A DNA stretch of 64,000 nucleotides from positions 2,914,001-2,978,000 of the forward strand of contig NZ_CP132353.1 of the NCBI RefSeq assembly GCF_030758455.1, written 5' to 3'. A program made the translations under genes and the position numbers. The notes under the pieces were generated by a model. It was not told the DNA's origin. It searched no databases and was given only the letters and a program-made list of their open reading frames with translations. This document shows, piece by piece, positions 17,553 through 28,898 of this stretch (position 1 is its first letter; each line of letters starts with the position of its first letter). Origin of the DNA: Erwinia pyri. Lineage in GTDB: Bacteria > Pseudomonadota > Gammaproteobacteria > Enterobacterales > Enterobacteriaceae.

Positions 17553-18813
17553 TGCTTGGCTCCTCAAGACTTTTTTCACGTACACGATCCCAGGTCAGAC
17601 GAGGGTCAAAGGTCATCGCTGCAAACATGGTTAAAATCACCACTATCGCAAACAGCAGCGCCCCCGTTGCGGGATAAATACTCATCAATTGCCCCATGCG
17701 CACCAGCGCGGAGAGCACGGCGATCACAAAGACATCAATCATCGACCAGCGGCCAACAAATTCAACGACTTCGTAAATTTTATGCATGCGTTCGCTGTCA
17801 TGATGCCCTTCGCCTTTTCTACTCGCATCCCAGCACAGCCAGCCAATGGCCATCATCTTTAACGACGGCACCATGATACTGGCGATAAAGATAACCATAG
17901 CAACCGGATAGGAACCATCGCCCCACAGCAAAACTACCCCGGCCATAATTGTGGAGGTAGTCTTACTGCCCAGCGCGTCGGTGATCATAATCGGCAGTAA
18001 ATTAGCCGGTACATAGAGCAATATTGAGGTGAACAGCAGCGCCAGCGTCCATTGCAGGCTGTGTTTACGCCGTGCATGCCCGTTGGTGCCACAGCGCGGG
18101 CAGGCAAGCTGCTGAGCAGGAAGAATGGCGGTACAGCAGCGGCACGAACGTAACCCCTGATGAAGACCACTGATAGCTGGTACGGGGTTAGCAGGCAGCT
18201 CCGGCATCGGCTGGATCTGGTTCCAGAGCCAGCGACGATCGACGCACTGAAAAGCCCGTAACTGCAACACGCAAAACAGACACCAGGGGATAAAGCTGGT
18301 GCCGATGCCGATATCGCCATAAGCCATCAGCTTCACGAAGCTGACCAATACCCCTGCCAGAAAGATCTCTGCCATCCCCCAGGTTTTAATCTGAAAAAGC
18401 AGGCGCGCCATAACGCGTTTCAGCGGCAGCGCGATACGGGACGGATTAACCAGCAGCAGAATGATGATCATACAGCAGGCAGGCACCGCCTGAACAAAAA
18501 GCATAAACAGGGTTGCCAGGCTGCTGTAATCCTCAGATACCATGACCTGAGGAATGCGCATCAGGGTGATTTCACTGCTCAGCCCCGCCACATGCATATT
18601 GACGAACGGGAACAGGTTCGCCAGAACCAGCATAAACAGCGCGGCCAGTGCATAACCAGTGGGCCGCTTCTGCGGCTCCACCCAGTTTGCTGTCAGCGTC
18701 GTGTGGCAGCGTGGACAGCTGGCTTTACTGCCCGGCGGCAGGGTCGGCAACTGTGTCATCAGATCACACTGCGGGCACAGCATCCAAAGGTCTGCTTGGT
18801 GCGATGAACACAT
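17539..18813 (-). CDS. pqiA: Inner membrane protein PqiA (LetA family)
   Basis: 424 aa integral membrane component of the PqiABC lipid transport pathway, SoxRS- and paraquat-inducible in E. coli. Two tandem PqiA modules each have a zinc-ribbon head: CPQC and CPRC near the N-terminus, CRCC and CPRC in the middle. Each head is followed by four membrane helices. Conserved GMAEIFLAGVLVSFVKLMAYGDIGIG and GRWSMIDVFVIAVLSALVRMG loops occur once per module. ATG 18813 (GAGGTAGGT upstream) matches the E. coli N-terminus; an alternative ATG at 18834 overlaps the uup stop by one base and would add seven residues. Confidence 0.93.
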   Translation of the reverse strand: MCSSHQADLWMLCPQCDLMTQLPTLPPGSKASCPRCHTTLTANWVEPQKRPTGYALAALFMLVLANLFPFVNMHVAGLSSEITLMRIPQVMVSEDYSSLATLFMLFVQAVPACCMIIILLLVNPSRIALPLKRVMARLLFQIKTWGMAEIFLAGVLVSFVKLMAYGDIGIGTSFIPWCLFCVLQLRAFQCVDRRWLWNQIQPMPELPANPVPAISGLHQGLRSCRCCTAILPAQQLACPRCGTNGHARRKHSLQWTLALLFTSILLYVPANLLPIMITDALGSKTTSTIMAGVVLLWGDGSYPVAMVIFIASIMVPSLKMMAIGWLCWDASRKGEGHHDSERMHKIYEVVEFVGRWSMIDVFVIAVLSALVRMGQLMSIYPATGALLFAIVVILTMFAAMTFDPRLTWDRVREKSLEEPSIEGK

Positions 18814-18833
18814 ACCTACCTCATACTTAAGCA

Positions 18834-20741
18834 TCAGCCGTTTTTCAACGATTCCAGGTATTCCCAGCGTTCAAAGGCGACTTCCAGCTCCTGTTCAGCC
18901 GCAGAAAGCGCGTCCAGCACGGGCTGAGTGATATCATGAGGCTGGCTGAAGAACTCGCCATCCGCCACTTTGGCCTGCAACGCTTCCAGCTTGCTCTCCA
19001 GCTCTTCCATTTTCTGCGGCAGCTGTTCCAGTTCGCGCTGCAGGTTATAGCTTAGCTTACTGGCAGCACGTTTCTCTGGCTCTACTTTGCTGGTTTCCTG
19101 ACGGGCGACCGGCGCAGCTTTTCCCTGGGCGCGAGTTTGCTTATAGGCTGCACGCTGCTTTTGCGCATCATGATAGCCGCCAACAAACGAGCCAATCTCG
19201 CCGTTGCCTTCAAAAATCCAGCATTCGGTCACGGTGTTATCCACAAACTGACGATCGTGGCTCACCAGCAGCACGGTGCCCTGATAACCATCCACCAGCT
19301 CTTCCAGCAGCTCTAACGTTTCCACGTCCAGGTCGTTGGTAGGCTCATCGAGGATCAGCAAGTTACTTGGCTTCAGGAACAGCCGAGCCAGCAACAGACG
19401 GTTACGCTCCCCGCCTGATAATGCACGAACCGGCGTCATTGCACGTTTCGGATGGAACAGGAACTCCTGCAGGTAACCCAGCACATGGCGTGGCTTACCG
19501 TTAACCATCACTTCCTGCTTACCTTCTGCCAGGTTATCCATCACCGTACGGTCCGGATCCAGCTCGGCACGGTGCTGGTCGAAGTAGGCGACCTCCAGTT
19601 TGGTACCGATGTGGACGCGTCCACTGTCAGCTTTAAGCTGACCCAGCATCAGCTTCAGCAGCGTGGTTTTGCCGCAGCCGTTGGAGCCAATCAGGGCGAT
19701 CTTGTCGCCGCGCTGAACCTGAGTAGTGAAGTCACGTACCAGCTGCTTACCGCCAACGCTGTAGTTAAGGTTTTCCATCTCAAAGACGATCTTGCCCGAG
19801 CGGGAAGCCTCCTCCACCTGCATATTGGCTTTGCCCATCACTTCACGGCGCTCCGATCGCTCGTTACGTAAGGCTTTCAGCGCCCGGACACGACCTTCAT
19901 TACGCGTGCGGCGAGCTTTAATGCCCTGACGGATCCACACTTCTTCCTGCGCCAGCTTGCGGTCGAACTCCGCATTCTGCATCTCTTCAACACGCAGCGC
20001 CTCTTCTTTGCTTGCCAGATAGAGGTCATAGTCGCCCGGCCAGGAAACCAGCTTGCCGCGGTCGAGATCCACAATGCGGGTCGCCATGTTGCGGATAAAG
20101 GAGCGGTCATGGGAGATAAAGATGATGCTGCCCTGGAAGGTTTTCAGGAAGCCTTCCAGCCAGTCAATGGTTTCGATGTCCAGGTGGTTAGTGGGCTCAT
20201 CCAGCATCAGCACGCGCGGGTTGCTCACCAGCGCGCGACCCAGCGCGGCTTTACGCAGCCAGCCGCCGGAAAGTGAGGATAACGGCGCATCGGCATCCAG
20301 GCCAATCTGCTTCAGCACGTCATGAATGCGGGTTTCCAGCTGCCACAGATTCTGGTGATCCAGAATAGTTTGCAGGCGGCCCATCTCGTTTAAGTTTTTG
20401 TCGCTGGGATCGGTCATCACCAGGTGAGAAATCGCATGATAGGCCTTCAGGTATTCAGCCTGTTCATCCACCCCTTCTGCCACAAAGTCATAAACAGACC
20501 CCTGAACGTTACGCGGAGGATCCTGCTGCAGGCGTGCCACCACCAGGTCCTGCTCATAAATGATGCGGCCATCATCCAGCGGCTGTTCGCGGTTGATAAT
20601 TTTCATCAACGTGGATTTGCCCGCGCCGTTACGCCCTACCAGACAGACCCGCTCATTCTCTTCAATGTGCAGTTCGGTGTTATCCAACAACGGAGCGTCA
20701 CTGAAGGAGAGGTACGCACCATGAATACTGATTAATGACAT
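18834..20741 (-). CDS. uup: ABC-F ATPase Uup
   Basis: 635 aa, the E. coli length. Two ABC domains without membrane segments: Walker A GRNGAGKST and GSNGCGKTT, signatures LSGGWLRKAALGRA and LSGGERNRLLLARL, Walker B VLMLDEPTNHLD and LLILDEPTNDLD. A P-site tRNA interaction linker lies between them, and a C-terminal coiled coil (about 555-635) binds DNA in E. coli Uup. Family roles include ribosome-associated quality control and suppression of transposon excision. Six bases separate it from rlmKL, and its stop overlaps a possible pqiA start, so the genes form one transcription unit. Confidence 0.97.
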   Translation of the reverse strand: MSLISIHGAYLSFSDAPLLDNTELHIEENERVCLVGRNGAGKSTLMKIINREQPLDDGRIIYEQDLVVARLQQDPPRNVQGSVYDFVAEGVDEQAEYLKAYHAISHLVMTDPSDKNLNEMGRLQTILDHQNLWQLETRIHDVLKQIGLDADAPLSSLSGGWLRKAALGRALVSNPRVLMLDEPTNHLDIETIDWLEGFLKTFQGSIIFISHDRSFIRNMATRIVDLDRGKLVSWPGDYDLYLASKEEALRVEEMQNAEFDRKLAQEEVWIRQGIKARRTRNEGRVRALKALRNERSERREVMGKANMQVEEASRSGKIVFEMENLNYSVGGKQLVRDFTTQVQRGDKIALIGSNGCGKTTLLKLMLGQLKADSGRVHIGTKLEVAYFDQHRAELDPDRTVMDNLAEGKQEVMVNGKPRHVLGYLQEFLFHPKRAMTPVRALSGGERNRLLLARLFLKPSNLLILDEPTNDLDVETLELLEELVDGYQGTVLLVSHDRQFVDNTVTECWIFEGNGEIGSFVGGYHDAQKQRAAYKQTRAQGKAAPVARQETSKVEPEKRAASKLSYNLQRELEQLPQKMEELESKLEALQAKVADGEFFSQPHDITQPVLDALSAAEQELEVAFERWEYLESLKNG

Positions 20742-20747
20742 AAAATC

Positions 20748-22865
20748 TTATTCCTTACCGGCGTGAGCGATCAGCCAGCAGTTATGTATTTGACGGTTAC
20801 GGGCAAAATCCTGCGACTGGGTTTTGGCGGTGATATCCTGCGCAGCAAGATTCAGCTCAGCCAGACCGTCGAGGTCCATTTTGAAACCGCGTTTGTTATT
20901 GGAGAACATAATGGTGCCGCCTTTACGCAGCAGCCTTTTCAAATCTTTCATCAGCAGCAGATGGTCACGCTGAACGTCAAAACTCTCTTCCATACGCTTG
21001 GAGTTGGAGAAGGTTGGCGGATCGATAAAGATCAGGTCGAACTGCTCATCCGACTCTTTCAACCAGCTCAGGCAGTCCGCCTGCATCAGGCGATGCTGAC
21101 GGCCCGTCAGGCCATTCAGACGCAGGTTACGCTCTGCCCACTCCAGATAAGTGCGTGACATATCTACCGTGGTGGTACTTTTCGCGCCGCCCAGCCCGGC
21201 ATGAACGCTGGCGCTGCCGGTATAGGCGAACAGGTTCAGGAAATCTTTCCCCTTGCTCATCTGACCCAGCATTTTACGGGCGATGCGGTGGTCGAGGAAC
21301 AGACCAGTATCCAGATAGTCAGTGAGATTGACCCACATTCTGGCATTGAACTCGGAAACTTCGAAGAAGTCGCCTTTATCGCCCAGCTTCTGATACTGGC
21401 TTTTGCCTTTCTGACGCTCACGGGTTTTCAGTACCAGACGGTTAGAAGGCAGCTCCAGCACGCTGAGCGTGGCCGAGATCACATCAAACAGCCGCTGGCG
21501 CGCTTTAGCGGGCTCGATGGTTTTGGGCGGCGCATACTCCTGCACCACGACCCAGTCGCCGTAGCGATCCACAGCAACGTTATAATCTGGCAGATCGGCA
21601 TCATAAATGCGATAGCATTCAATGCTTTCCTGACGCGCCCACTTTTCAAGCTTCTTGAGGTTTTTACGTAGGCGGTTAGCATAATCCTCCGCAATCTGCC
21701 CGACCGCCCCAGCGGAAGGGTTGCTGGCCAGCTGGTAATTTTTCTGCACGCAGTCCAGCGGGCCATTCTTCGCTTTAAACTGGCGATCGGCACGCAGTTG
21801 CAGGCAGCTTAAAAGCTCCGGAGAGGCGCTAAATAAGGAGAGATTCCAGCCGCCAAAGTGACTTTTTACAATCCGGCCAAGCTGGCTGTGAAGCGCAATC
21901 AGTGCCGGTTCGCTCTCCAGACGTTCGCCGTAAGGCGGGTTGCTGAGCAGTGTGCCCACCGTGCCTTCCGGCAACGGGTTGTTGAGCTTCAGCACATCCT
22001 GCACGGTGAAGCTTATGACCTCGCCCAGACCGGCACGACGCGCATTGGCACGAGCGCGTTCAATCACCCGGGAATCGTTGTCATAGCCGTAAAACCGGGA
22101 TGAAGTTTCCTGCAGACCGCGTCTGGCGCGGACCTGCGCCTCGCTGGTGACTTCACGCCATAACGCGTCATCAAATTTAGCCCATGCGGTAAAGCCCCAG
22201 TGTGGGCGATGCAGGCCCGGCGCGCGATCGCTGGCGATCATCGCCGCTTCAATCAGTAAGGTTCCCGATCCACACATCGGATCGATCAGCGGCGTACCCG
22301 CCTGCCAGCCGGAACGGAGCACGATGGCCGCTGCCAGATTCTCTTTCAACGGCGCCTGACCGGTTTGCTGACGATAGCCGCGCTGATGCAGGCCTTCGCC
22401 GCTTAAATCGAGAGCGATACTGGCGGTATCTTTATTAAGCCAGACGTTGATGCGAATATCGGGCTGCTCGCGATCCACGTCAGGACGCGGCAGATTTTTA
22501 CGGGTGAAGCTGTCCACAATGGCGTCTTTTACTTTTAACGCACCATACTGGCTGTTGCGGATCACCTCGTTCAGGCCGCTGAAGTGCACCGCAAACGTTT
22601 TGTCGCTGCCGAACATCGCTGGCCAGTCGATAGCCTGCACCCCCAGATAGAGGTCCAGATCGCTGTAGACGCCGCATTCAGTCAGCGGCAGCAGAATGCG
22701 CGAGGCCAGACGGCTCCACATCAAACTTTGGTACATCAGACGATCGTCACCCTGATAATGTACGCCGCCCTGGACGATCTGGCAGCTTTGCGCACCCATC
22801 GCTTCCAGTTCACTTTTTAACAGCTCTTCGAGCCCACGCGCCGTACTGGCAAACAGAGAATTCAT
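20748..22865 (-). CDS. rlmL: Bifunctional 23S rRNA methyltransferase RlmKL (m7G2069 / m2G2445)
   Basis: 705-aa fusion enzyme. An N-terminal THUMP domain (about 40-155) is followed by the RlmL module ([15 protein letters not shown], then NPPYGER) for m2G2445. The C-terminal RlmK module ([20 protein letters not shown], then [12 protein letters not shown]) makes m7G2069. The preferred start at 22865 gives [20 protein letters not shown], as in orthologues; the upstream in-frame codons lie in the promoter region divergent from ycbX. It is the first gene of the rlmKL-uup-pqiABC cluster. Confidence 0.97.
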   Translation of the reverse strand: MNSLFASTARGLEELLKSELEAMGAQSCQIVQGGVHYQGDDRLMYQSLMWSRLASRILLPLTECGVYSDLDLYLGVQAIDWPAMFGSDKTFAVHFSGLNEVIRNSQYGALKVKDAIVDSFTRKNLPRPDVDREQPDIRINVWLNKDTASIALDLSGEGLHQRGYRQQTGQAPLKENLAAAIVLRSGWQAGTPLIDPMCGSGTLLIEAAMIASDRAPGLHRPHWGFTAWAKFDDALWREVTSEAQVRARRGLQETSSRFYGYDNDSRVIERARANARRAGLGEVISFTVQDVLKLNNPLPEGTVGTLLSNPPYGERLESEPALIALHSQLGRIVKSHFGGWNLSLFSASPELLSCLQLRADRQFKAKNGPLDCVQKNYQLASNPSAGAVGQIAEDYANRLRKNLKKLEKWARQESIECYRIYDADLPDYNVAVDRYGDWVVVQEYAPPKTIEPAKARQRLFDVISATLSVLELPSNRLVLKTRERQKGKSQYQKLGDKGDFFEVSEFNARMWVNLTDYLDTGLFLDHRIARKMLGQMSKGKDFLNLFAYTGSASVHAGLGGAKSTTTVDMSRTYLEWAERNLRLNGLTGRQHRLMQADCLSWLKESDEQFDLIFIDPPTFSNSKRMEESFDVQRDHLLLMKDLKRLLRKGGTIMFSNNKRGFKMDLDGLAELNLAAQDITAKTQSQDFARNRQIHNCWLIAHAGKE

Positions 22866-23011
22866 AGTGTCACTTATCGTCTTCAGAAAATTGCTGCGCA
22901 TTATAGCTAATCGCAGGCACATGTCATAAAGTTAGCTTCTTTTCCGCAGGCACCCCGCCGCTTTTCTTGCCTGTCGTTTGTTTTTTCCGCTTTATCTGCC
23001 CGGAGAGCATC

Positions 23012-24124
23012 ATGATTAGCCTGTCTCGTCTCTACATTCACCCGGTGAAATCGATGCGCGGTACGCAGGTTTCCCATGCGCAGGCGCTGGAGAGTGGGCT
23101 GGCATTTGACCGCATCTTTATGATTACGGAGACGGATGGCACCTTTATTACCGCGCGCCAGTATCCCGAAATGGTGCTGTTTACCCCGGCACCGATCCCG
23201 GAAGGGCTATTTCTCTCTGCGCCCGATGGCACCAGCGCCACCATCCGCCTGGCGGACTTTGCCAGCGATGGCGCGCCTACCGAAGTGTGGGGCAACAGCT
23301 TCACCGCACTGATAGCGCCGGATGCGATCAATCAGTGGCTCAGCGCCTTCTTTCCCCGCCCCGTTCAGCTCCGTTGGGTAGGCCCGGAGATGACGCGCCG
23401 GGTGAAACGCTTTGAACAGGTGCCGCTGGGCTTTGCAGATGGCTTCCCGTTTTTGCTGATTAACGAAGCCTCGCTGCACGACTTACGTCAGCGCTGCCCG
23501 GCAGGCGTGAAGCTGGAGCAGTTCAGGCCTAATATTGTGGTCACCGGCGCTACGGCATGGGCGGAAGACAGCTGGTCAACCGTGCGCATTGGCGACATTC
23601 TCTTTGACGTGCCAAAGCCCTGCAGCCGGTGCATCTTTACCACCGTCAGCCCCGAACGCGGCCGCAAGCATCCCAGTGGTGAACCGCTCGCCACACTACA
23701 AAAATTCCGTACCGCGCTGGATGGCAGCGGCGACATCGATTTTGGCCTTAACCTGATCGCCCGATCCAGCGGGATTATGCACACAGGAGACGAACTTCAG
23801 GTTCTGGCCAGTAAGCCGCCCCGCCCTTATGGTGCGGGCCAGGTCTCTGAATCACTGGAAGTAGAAAACAGCAGCGCGGCTAGCGTCGCCATAAGCTGGC
23901 AGGGTGAAACCTTCATGGGGAATAACCAGCAGGTGCTGCTGGAGCAGCTGGAAATGCAGGGCTACCGTATTCCCTACTCTTGCCGGGCCGGGATTTGTGG
24001 TAGCTGCAGGATGACGCTGGTTTCAGGGGACGTTAAGCCGATGAAGAAAGGTGCCGTTCGTGAAAACGGAACAATCCTCAGCTGCAGCTGTATTCCAGCC
24101 GGTAATATCGTCCTGACTGAATAA
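23012..24124 (+). CDS. ycbX: MOSC and 2Fe-2S domain protein YcbX (N-hydroxylated base reductase component)
   Basis: 370 aa with three domains. A MOSC N-terminal beta barrel ([13 protein letters not shown]) leads to a MOSC domain with the molybdenum-cofactor cysteine in [16 protein letters not shown]. The C-terminal ferredoxin fold has a plant-type cluster motif (CRAGICGSC plus later SCSC, residues about 330-365). In E. coli YcbX detoxifies N-hydroxylated base analogues such as 6-hydroxylaminopurine, using CysJ as electron donor. The ATG at 23012 follows CGGAGAG. It converges on zapC with only two bases between stop codons. Confidence 0.94.
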   Translation: MISLSRLYIHPVKSMRGTQVSHAQALESGLAFDRIFMITETDGTFITARQYPEMVLFTPAPIPEGLFLSAPDGTSATIRLADFASDGAPTEVWGNSFTALIAPDAINQWLSAFFPRPVQLRWVGPEMTRRVKRFEQVPLGFADGFPFLLINEASLHDLRQRCPAGVKLEQFRPNIVVTGATAWAEDSWSTVRIGDILFDVPKPCSRCIFTTVSPERGRKHPSGEPLATLQKFRTALDGSGDIDFGLNLIARSSGIMHTGDELQVLASKPPRPYGAGQVSESLEVENSSAASVAISWQGETFMGNNQQVLLEQLEMQGYRIPYSCRAGICGSCRMTLVSGDVKPMKKGAVRENGTILSCSCIPAGNIVLTE

Positions 24125-24126
24125 AC

Positions 24127-24672
24127 TTAAACCGCCTGCGCCAGCTGTAAAAGGCGGGATTGCGCATGCGGCCGTAACCGGTCGTGCATGACTTTGATCG
24201 CATCACCCAGCACCATGCCGCGTCCTGCCAGCGTGAGCTGAGGCTGAGCAAGCAGGCAGAGTGCAGCATTTTCACCGCTTTCCACCACCAGCAACACGGC
24301 CTGTTCGCCGTTTTCACACAGCTTCACGCTGACCAGCTCACCCGCTGTCGGCGTCCAGCCACCCTGCCGGTGCGTTTCGAAATGCCAGCTTTTTGGCATC
24401 AGCGGCTTCAGGAAACGGCAGGCGATCAGCGCGTTCAGTACCAGCTCTGCACGCTGATCTGCGTTCAGCTCGCAGCAGCGGCAATTTTCTTCAAAGGTAA
24501 AAAAAAGCGCCGCGTCATCAACGCAGAAGCCTGACGTGGTAAACGCATCAGGGGAGAGCATCTTGCGGGGAAAGCGGGAGCGGAACAGCATCCCATCAGC
24601 CAGGTCCAGCATCATGCGGTCGTGTTCTGCATCAAAAAACCAGCGCCAGCTGTCGTCAGGTTTAATTCTCAT
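24127..24672 (-). CDS. zapC: Cell division protein ZapC
   Basis: 181 aa. ZapC is a cytosolic FtsZ-associated protein that promotes protofilament bundling. The family start [39 protein letters not shown] is intact, followed by [16 protein letters not shown] and a C-terminal [15 protein letters not shown]. The upstream 25 codons of the open frame are not conserved. It is downstream of pyrD on the same strand with a 163-bp gap, as in E. coli. Confidence 0.94.
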   Translation of the reverse strand: MRIKPDDSWRWFFDAEHDRMMLDLADGMLFRSRFPRKMLSPDAFTTSGFCVDDAALFFTFEENCRCCELNADQRAELVLNALIACRFLKPLMPKSWHFETHRQGGWTPTAGELVSVKLCENGEQAVLLVVESGENAALCLLAQPQLTLAGRGMVLGDAIKVMHDRLRPHAQSRLLQLAQAV

Positions 24673-24835
24673 GATGGATCCCGTTGTTTTAATATGACCC
24701 TTCTCGCTCTGGATTTGAAAATTAATGTCAACTCGCCGGCGGGTCAAATCAGGCTAAATAATGGATAAACAGAAGAAAATATAAACGAGCCAGCGGCGAA
24801 AATAAAGCCCCTGGCCGTTTTAACTAAGAATTACC

Positions 24836-25846
24836 TTAGAGATGGGTCACAATTTCTTTTATCAACGGCGGCCCTTTATAAATAAAGCCGGAGTAGATCT
24901 GCACCAGCGAGGCGCCCGCCGCGATTTTTTCACGGGCAGAAACCAGGGAATCAATGCCGCCTACGCCAATAACGGGCAGCCTGCCCTGCAGCTCTTTTGC
25001 CAGGCTGCGAATAATTTCAGTACTTTTTAACTGCACCGGGCGCCCGCTTAAACCCCCCGCTTCTTCGGCATATTTCAGGCCGCTAACCAGTGAACGATCC
25101 AGCGTAGTATTGGTGGCTATCACACCATCAATATTATGGCGCACCAGACTGTCAGCGACCTGCACCAATTCTTCTTCTGAAAGATCGGGGGCAATTTTTA
25201 CCGCGACGGGAACATATTTGTGATGCAATGTTTCAAGATCTTTCTGTTTTTGTTTAACCGCAATTAAAAGATCGTCCAGTGCTTCGCCATATTGCAGCGT
25301 GCGTAATCCCGGTGTGTTTGGCGAGGAGATATTAATCGCAATATATCCGGCATAGGCATAAATTTTGTCCATACAGGTAAGATAATCTTCTTTACCTGAC
25401 TCTACCGGCGTATCTTTATTTTTGCCGATATTAATCCCCAGTACGCCATCAAAATGGGATTTTTTCACGTTCTCAACCAGGTTATCCACGCCAAGATTAT
25501 TAAATCCCATGCGATTAATGATCCCCTCGGCTTCCAGCACGCGGAACATGCGTGGCTTGTCATTACCCGGCTGCGCGCGCGGCGTGACGGTGCCGATTTC
25601 AATAAACCCAAAGCCCATTGCGCCGAAAGCGTCAATACATTCCCCGTTTTTATCCAGACCGGCAGCGAGGCCCAGCGGATTTTTAAACGTCAGGCCCATA
25701 CAGTTAACCGGTTTAAAAGGCAGAGACTGGCGCACCAGATGCATTAAAGGCGTACCTGTAACACGGTGCAGCTGCTGTAACGTCAGCTCATGGGCACGCT
25801 CCGCGTCAAGCTGAAACAGCGCCTTACGGACAAAGGGGTAGTACAT
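24836..25846 (-). CDS. pyrD: Dihydroorotate dehydrogenase (quinone), class 2
   Basis: 336 aa, the E. coli length. Membrane-associated FMN enzyme of de novo pyrimidine synthesis that oxidises dihydroorotate with quinone. An N-terminal amphipathic helix ([21 protein letters not shown]) is typical of class 2. FMN-site motifs are [14 protein letters not shown] and [27 protein letters not shown], and the catalytic serine region is [11 protein letters not shown]. The ATG at 25846 has AGGAGC upstream. In E. coli expression depends on CTP/GTP-directed start-site choice in the leader; I cannot confirm that from sequence alone. Confidence 0.98.
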   Translation of the reverse strand: MYYPFVRKALFQLDAERAHELTLQQLHRVTGTPLMHLVRQSLPFKPVNCMGLTFKNPLGLAAGLDKNGECIDAFGAMGFGFIEIGTVTPRAQPGNDKPRMFRVLEAEGIINRMGFNNLGVDNLVENVKKSHFDGVLGINIGKNKDTPVESGKEDYLTCMDKIYAYAGYIAINISSPNTPGLRTLQYGEALDDLLIAVKQKQKDLETLHHKYVPVAVKIAPDLSEEELVQVADSLVRHNIDGVIATNTTLDRSLVSGLKYAEEAGGLSGRPVQLKSTEIIRSLAKELQGRLPVIGVGGIDSLVSAREKIAAGASLVQIYSGFIYKGPPLIKEIVTHL

Positions 25847-26213
25847 GATCGCTCCTGAATGCCCGAGATAACAGGCCTGGATAGGACAAAAGTTGTTATC
25901 GCCTGGCGACAGCAACCCTGAAAAGTGCGTTTTGCGTCACTCTACAGCGCTCCCCTTTATTCTCTGTTGCCGGAGGGCCTGAACGGTCAAAGTGCGGTGC
26001 AGTGACGCTGCAGGCGCGGGGGAAAATGGTAAAGTCCTTTACGCGGAAAGTAAAACGTTAGCGTTTAATAATCCTGCCTCTTATGCGCTATTGCCAGAAT
26101 CCGACTTAAATATGCCGGATAAATCATTTAAGCCTCCTGCTCCTCTCTGTCAGGATAGACCTCACAGTTACCGAATTTCTTAGTTCAATAACTTTTGGTT
26201 ATAAGGAGAGGTT
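25847..26213. promoter_or_regulatory. Divergent pyrD / ssuE intergenic region (367 bp)
   Basis: No gene is visible. The pyrD side (25847-25940) should hold its promoter and leader; an ACGCAAA half-site on the minus strand at about 25931-25937 could belong to a PurR box, but the second half is poor. The ssu side has an imperfect palindrome (AAACG-TTAG-CGTTT, 26053-26066), and the ATAAGGAGAG ribosome site of ssuE is at 26201-26210. In E. coli Cbl activates ssu; no Cbl site was recognised by eye. Confidence 0.45.
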
Positions 26214-26765
26214 ATGCGCGTTATTACTCTGGCGGGAAGTCCTCGCTTTCCTTCACGCTCTACCGCCCTGCTGACGATCTGTCAGCAGCTGCTTGAAAAA
26301 CGCGGTGTGGAAGTTATTCCCTGGAATCTGCATAACTTTGCTCCTGAAGATCTGCTCTATGCTCGTTTTGACTCCCCGGCTCTGCTGGCGCTGAAAGAGG
26401 ATTTAGCCCAGGCTGACGGACTTATCGTGGCGACGCCCGTTTACAAAGCCTCTTTTTCCGGCGCGCTAAAAACGCTGCTGGACCTGCTGCCTGAACGTGC
26501 CCTGGAACACAAGGTGGTGCTGCCACTGGCTACAGGCGGTACTGTCGCCCATATGCTGGCCGTGGATTATGCGCTTAAGCCCGTTCTGAACGCCCTGAAG
26601 GCACAGGAAGTGCTGCACGGCGTGTTTGCCGATGACACCCAGATCGCCCACTACGATCGTACCCCTGAACTCTCCCCTCTTTTAAAAGATCGAATCGATG
26701 AGTCCGTTGAGACTTTCTGGTCTGCGCTGGCTCGCCGCCATCAACCGTTTGCCGTCGCGGTATAA
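26214..26765 (+). CDS. ssuE: NADPH-dependent FMN reductase SsuE
   Basis: 183 aa flavodoxin-like reductase that supplies FMNH2 to the monooxygenase SsuD. The FMN-binding loop is [11 protein letters not shown] at the N-terminus, and the second conserved region is [24 protein letters not shown]. It is the first gene of ssuEADCB, with a strong AAGGAGAG ribosome site. In E. coli the operon is induced under sulfate starvation through Cbl and CysB, to use alkanesulfonates as a sulfur source. Confidence 0.97.
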   Translation: MRVITLAGSPRFPSRSTALLTICQQLLEKRGVEVIPWNLHNFAPEDLLYARFDSPALLALKEDLAQADGLIVATPVYKASFSGALKTLLDLLPERALEHKVVLPLATGGTVAHMLAVDYALKPVLNALKAQEVLHGVFADDTQIAHYDRTPELSPLLKDRIDESVETFWSALARRHQPFAVAV

Positions 26766-26774
26766 GGAAGAGAG

Positions 26775-27731
26775 ATGACGCTTTTAGCCCGTATTTTTTC
26801 TGCCCTGGCGCTGACCAGCGTGCTGGCAGGTTCGGCTGTTGCTGCCGACACAGACGCACCCAAAACGTTTCGCATCGGCTACCAAAAAGGGTCGGTGAGC
26901 ATGGTATTAGCCAAATCGCATCATCTGCTGGAGAAGCAGTTCCCGCAGACGCAGATTAAGTGGGTGGAATTCCCGGCAGGCCCGCAAATGCTGGAGGCAT
27001 TAAACGTCAACAGCATCGATCTGGGCAGTACGGGTGATATCCCGCCAATCTTTGCTCAGGCCGCCGGTGCGGATCTGCTTTATGTCGGTGCAGAACCACC
27101 AAAACCCAAAGCTGAAGTGATCCTGGTGCCTAAGAACAGCCCGTTTAAGGCGGTGGCCGATCTGAAAGGACATAAAGTGGCTTTCCAGAAAGGTTCCAGT
27201 TCACACAATTTGCTGCTGAGAGCGCTGGCAAAAGCGGGATTGTCATTCAAAGATATCCAGCCTGCCTACCTGACGCCTGCCGATGCCCGTGCAGCCTTCC
27301 AGCAGGGCGATGTTGATGCCTGGGCTATCTGGGATCCCTACTATTCCGCCGCGTTGCAGCAGGGTGGCGCGCGGGTGCTGACTGACGGTAGCCAGCTCAA
27401 TCAAACCGGCTCCTTCTATCTGGCAACGCGCCCATTTACGCAGGCAAACGGGCCGTTTATCAGTAAAGTGCTGGCCACCTTCAGTCAGGCTGACGCGCTG
27501 ACGCTGAGCGACAGAACGCAAAGTATTGAGCTGCTGGCCCAGGCGATGGGATTGCCGAAGCCGGTGGTGGCAAGTTATCTGGATCATCGTCCACCGACCA
27601 GCATCAGCCCGGTCAGCGAGAAAACGGCACAGGCGCAGCAGCAAACCGCCGACCTGTTTTATGCCAACCAGTTAATGCCGGTAAAAGTTGAGATCGCCAG
27701 CCGTATCTGGCGGCCCACCAGCGCAAACTAA
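26775..27731 (+). CDS. ssuA: Aliphatic sulfonate ABC transporter, periplasmic binding protein SsuA
   Basis: 318 aa. A signal peptide ([22 protein letters not shown], cleavage near residue 24) precedes a type II solute-binding fold of the NMT1/ssuA class. Typical stretches are [53 protein letters not shown] and [18 protein letters not shown]. It captures alkanesulfonates and delivers them to SsuBC. It follows ssuE by nine bases with GGAAGAGAG as ribosome site. Confidence 0.97.
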   Translation: MTLLARIFSALALTSVLAGSAVAADTDAPKTFRIGYQKGSVSMVLAKSHHLLEKQFPQTQIKWVEFPAGPQMLEALNVNSIDLGSTGDIPPIFAQAAGADLLYVGAEPPKPKAEVILVPKNSPFKAVADLKGHKVAFQKGSSSHNLLLRALAKAGLSFKDIQPAYLTPADARAAFQQGDVDAWAIWDPYYSAALQQGGARVLTDGSQLNQTGSFYLATRPFTQANGPFISKVLATFSQADALTLSDRTQSIELLAQAMGLPKPVVASYLDHRPPTSISPVSEKTAQAQQQTADLFYANQLMPVKVEIASRIWRPTSAN

Positions 27732-27744
27732 TCAGGAGTTCATC

Positions 27745-28896
27745 ATGAGTCTTTCCGTTTTCTGGTTTTTACCCACCCACGGTGATGGCCACTATTTAGG
27801 CACGGCAGAAGGCGCCCGCCCGGTCGATCACGGCTATTTGCAGCAGATTGCTCAGGCTGCCGATCGCCTGGGTTTCGGCGGCGTGCTGATCCCTACCGGT
27901 CGCTCCTGTGAAGATGCCTGGCTGGTTGCCGCCTCGCTGATCCCTGTCACGCAGAGGCTGCGCTTTCTGGTGGCTTTACGCCCCGGCGTGATTTCGCCCA
28001 CTCAGGCCGCGCGCCAGGCTGCAACGCTGGATCGTCTCTCAAACGGGCGTGCTTTGTTCAACCTGGTCACCGGCGGAGATGCTGAAGAGCTGGCGGGTGA
28101 TGGCGTGTTCCTCGATCACACCGAGCGTTATGCAGAATCGGCCGAATTTACCCGCGTCTGGCGCCGGGTGCTGGAAGGAGAAACGGTCGATTATGAAGGC
28201 AGGCATGTGCACGTTCGCGGCGCCCGATTAATGTTTAAACCCGTACAGCGGCCGCGCCCGCCCTTATGGTTCGGCGGCTCGTCAGATCCTGCTCAGGACC
28301 TGGCGGCTGAGCAGGTTGATGTCTATCTGACCTGGGGCGAACCGCCTGCTCAGGTAAAAGAAAAAATCGATCGGGTGCGGGCTAAAGCTGCTGCCCAGGG
28401 GCGGAGCGTGAAGTTCGGCATTCGTCTGCACGTCATTGTGCGTGAAACTAATGAAGAGGCCTGGCAGGCTGCAGATCGGCTGATCTCACATCTGGATGAT
28501 ACCACCATTGCTAAAGCGCAGGCCGCGCTGGCAAGGACAGATTCAGTAGGCCAGCAGCGTATGGCTGCCCTGCACGGCGGCCGCCGGGACAAACTGGAAA
28601 TCAGCCCTAACCTCTGGGCTGGCGTAGGCCTGGTTCGCGGAGGGGCGGGAACGGCTCTGGTGGGTGACGGCGAAACCGTCGCCGCAAGAATGCAGGAGTA
28701 TGCCGATCTGGGGATAGAAACCTTTATTCTTTCCGGCTATCCGCACCTTGAGGAGGCGTATCGCGTCGGCGAACTACTCTTCCCTCATCTGGATTTAGCG
28801 GTGCCTGAAGTGCCACAGCCTCGCGTCGTTTCCGCTCATGGTGAAGCGGTAGCAAACGATTTCACACCGCAAAAAGTTTCTCAGAGTCAGAGGTGA
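27745..28896 (+). CDS. ssuD: FMNH2-dependent alkanesulfonate monooxygenase SsuD
   Basis: 383 aa, two longer than E. coli. Luciferase-like TIM barrel that releases sulfite from alkanesulfonates using FMNH2 from SsuE and O2. Conserved segments: [55 protein letters not shown] and [41 protein letters not shown]. The ATG at 27745 follows CAGGAG; the frame is open 19 codons further upstream inside ssuA but without homology. Confidence 0.98.
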   Translation: MSLSVFWFLPTHGDGHYLGTAEGARPVDHGYLQQIAQAADRLGFGGVLIPTGRSCEDAWLVAASLIPVTQRLRFLVALRPGVISPTQAARQAATLDRLSNGRALFNLVTGGDAEELAGDGVFLDHTERYAESAEFTRVWRRVLEGETVDYEGRHVHVRGARLMFKPVQRPRPPLWFGGSSDPAQDLAAEQVDVYLTWGEPPAQVKEKIDRVRAKAAAQGRSVKFGIRLHVIVRETNEEAWQAADRLISHLDDTTIAKAQAALARTDSVGQQRMAALHGGRRDKLEISPNLWAGVGLVRGGAGTALVGDGETVAARMQEYADLGIETFILSGYPHLEEAYRVGELLFPHLDLAVPEVPQPRVVSAHGEAVANDFTPQKVSQSQR

Positions 28897-28898
28897 AG

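Noticed and set aside
18814..18834. pqiA start at the ATG overlapping the uup stop
   Set aside because: Possible by coupling, but it lacks a ribosome site and adds seven residues absent from the E. coli protein; ATG 18813 has GAGG at correct spacing.
25992..26183. 63-codon frame upstream of ssuE
   Set aside because: No ribosome site and no recognisable family; it sits where ssu promoter DNA is expected.
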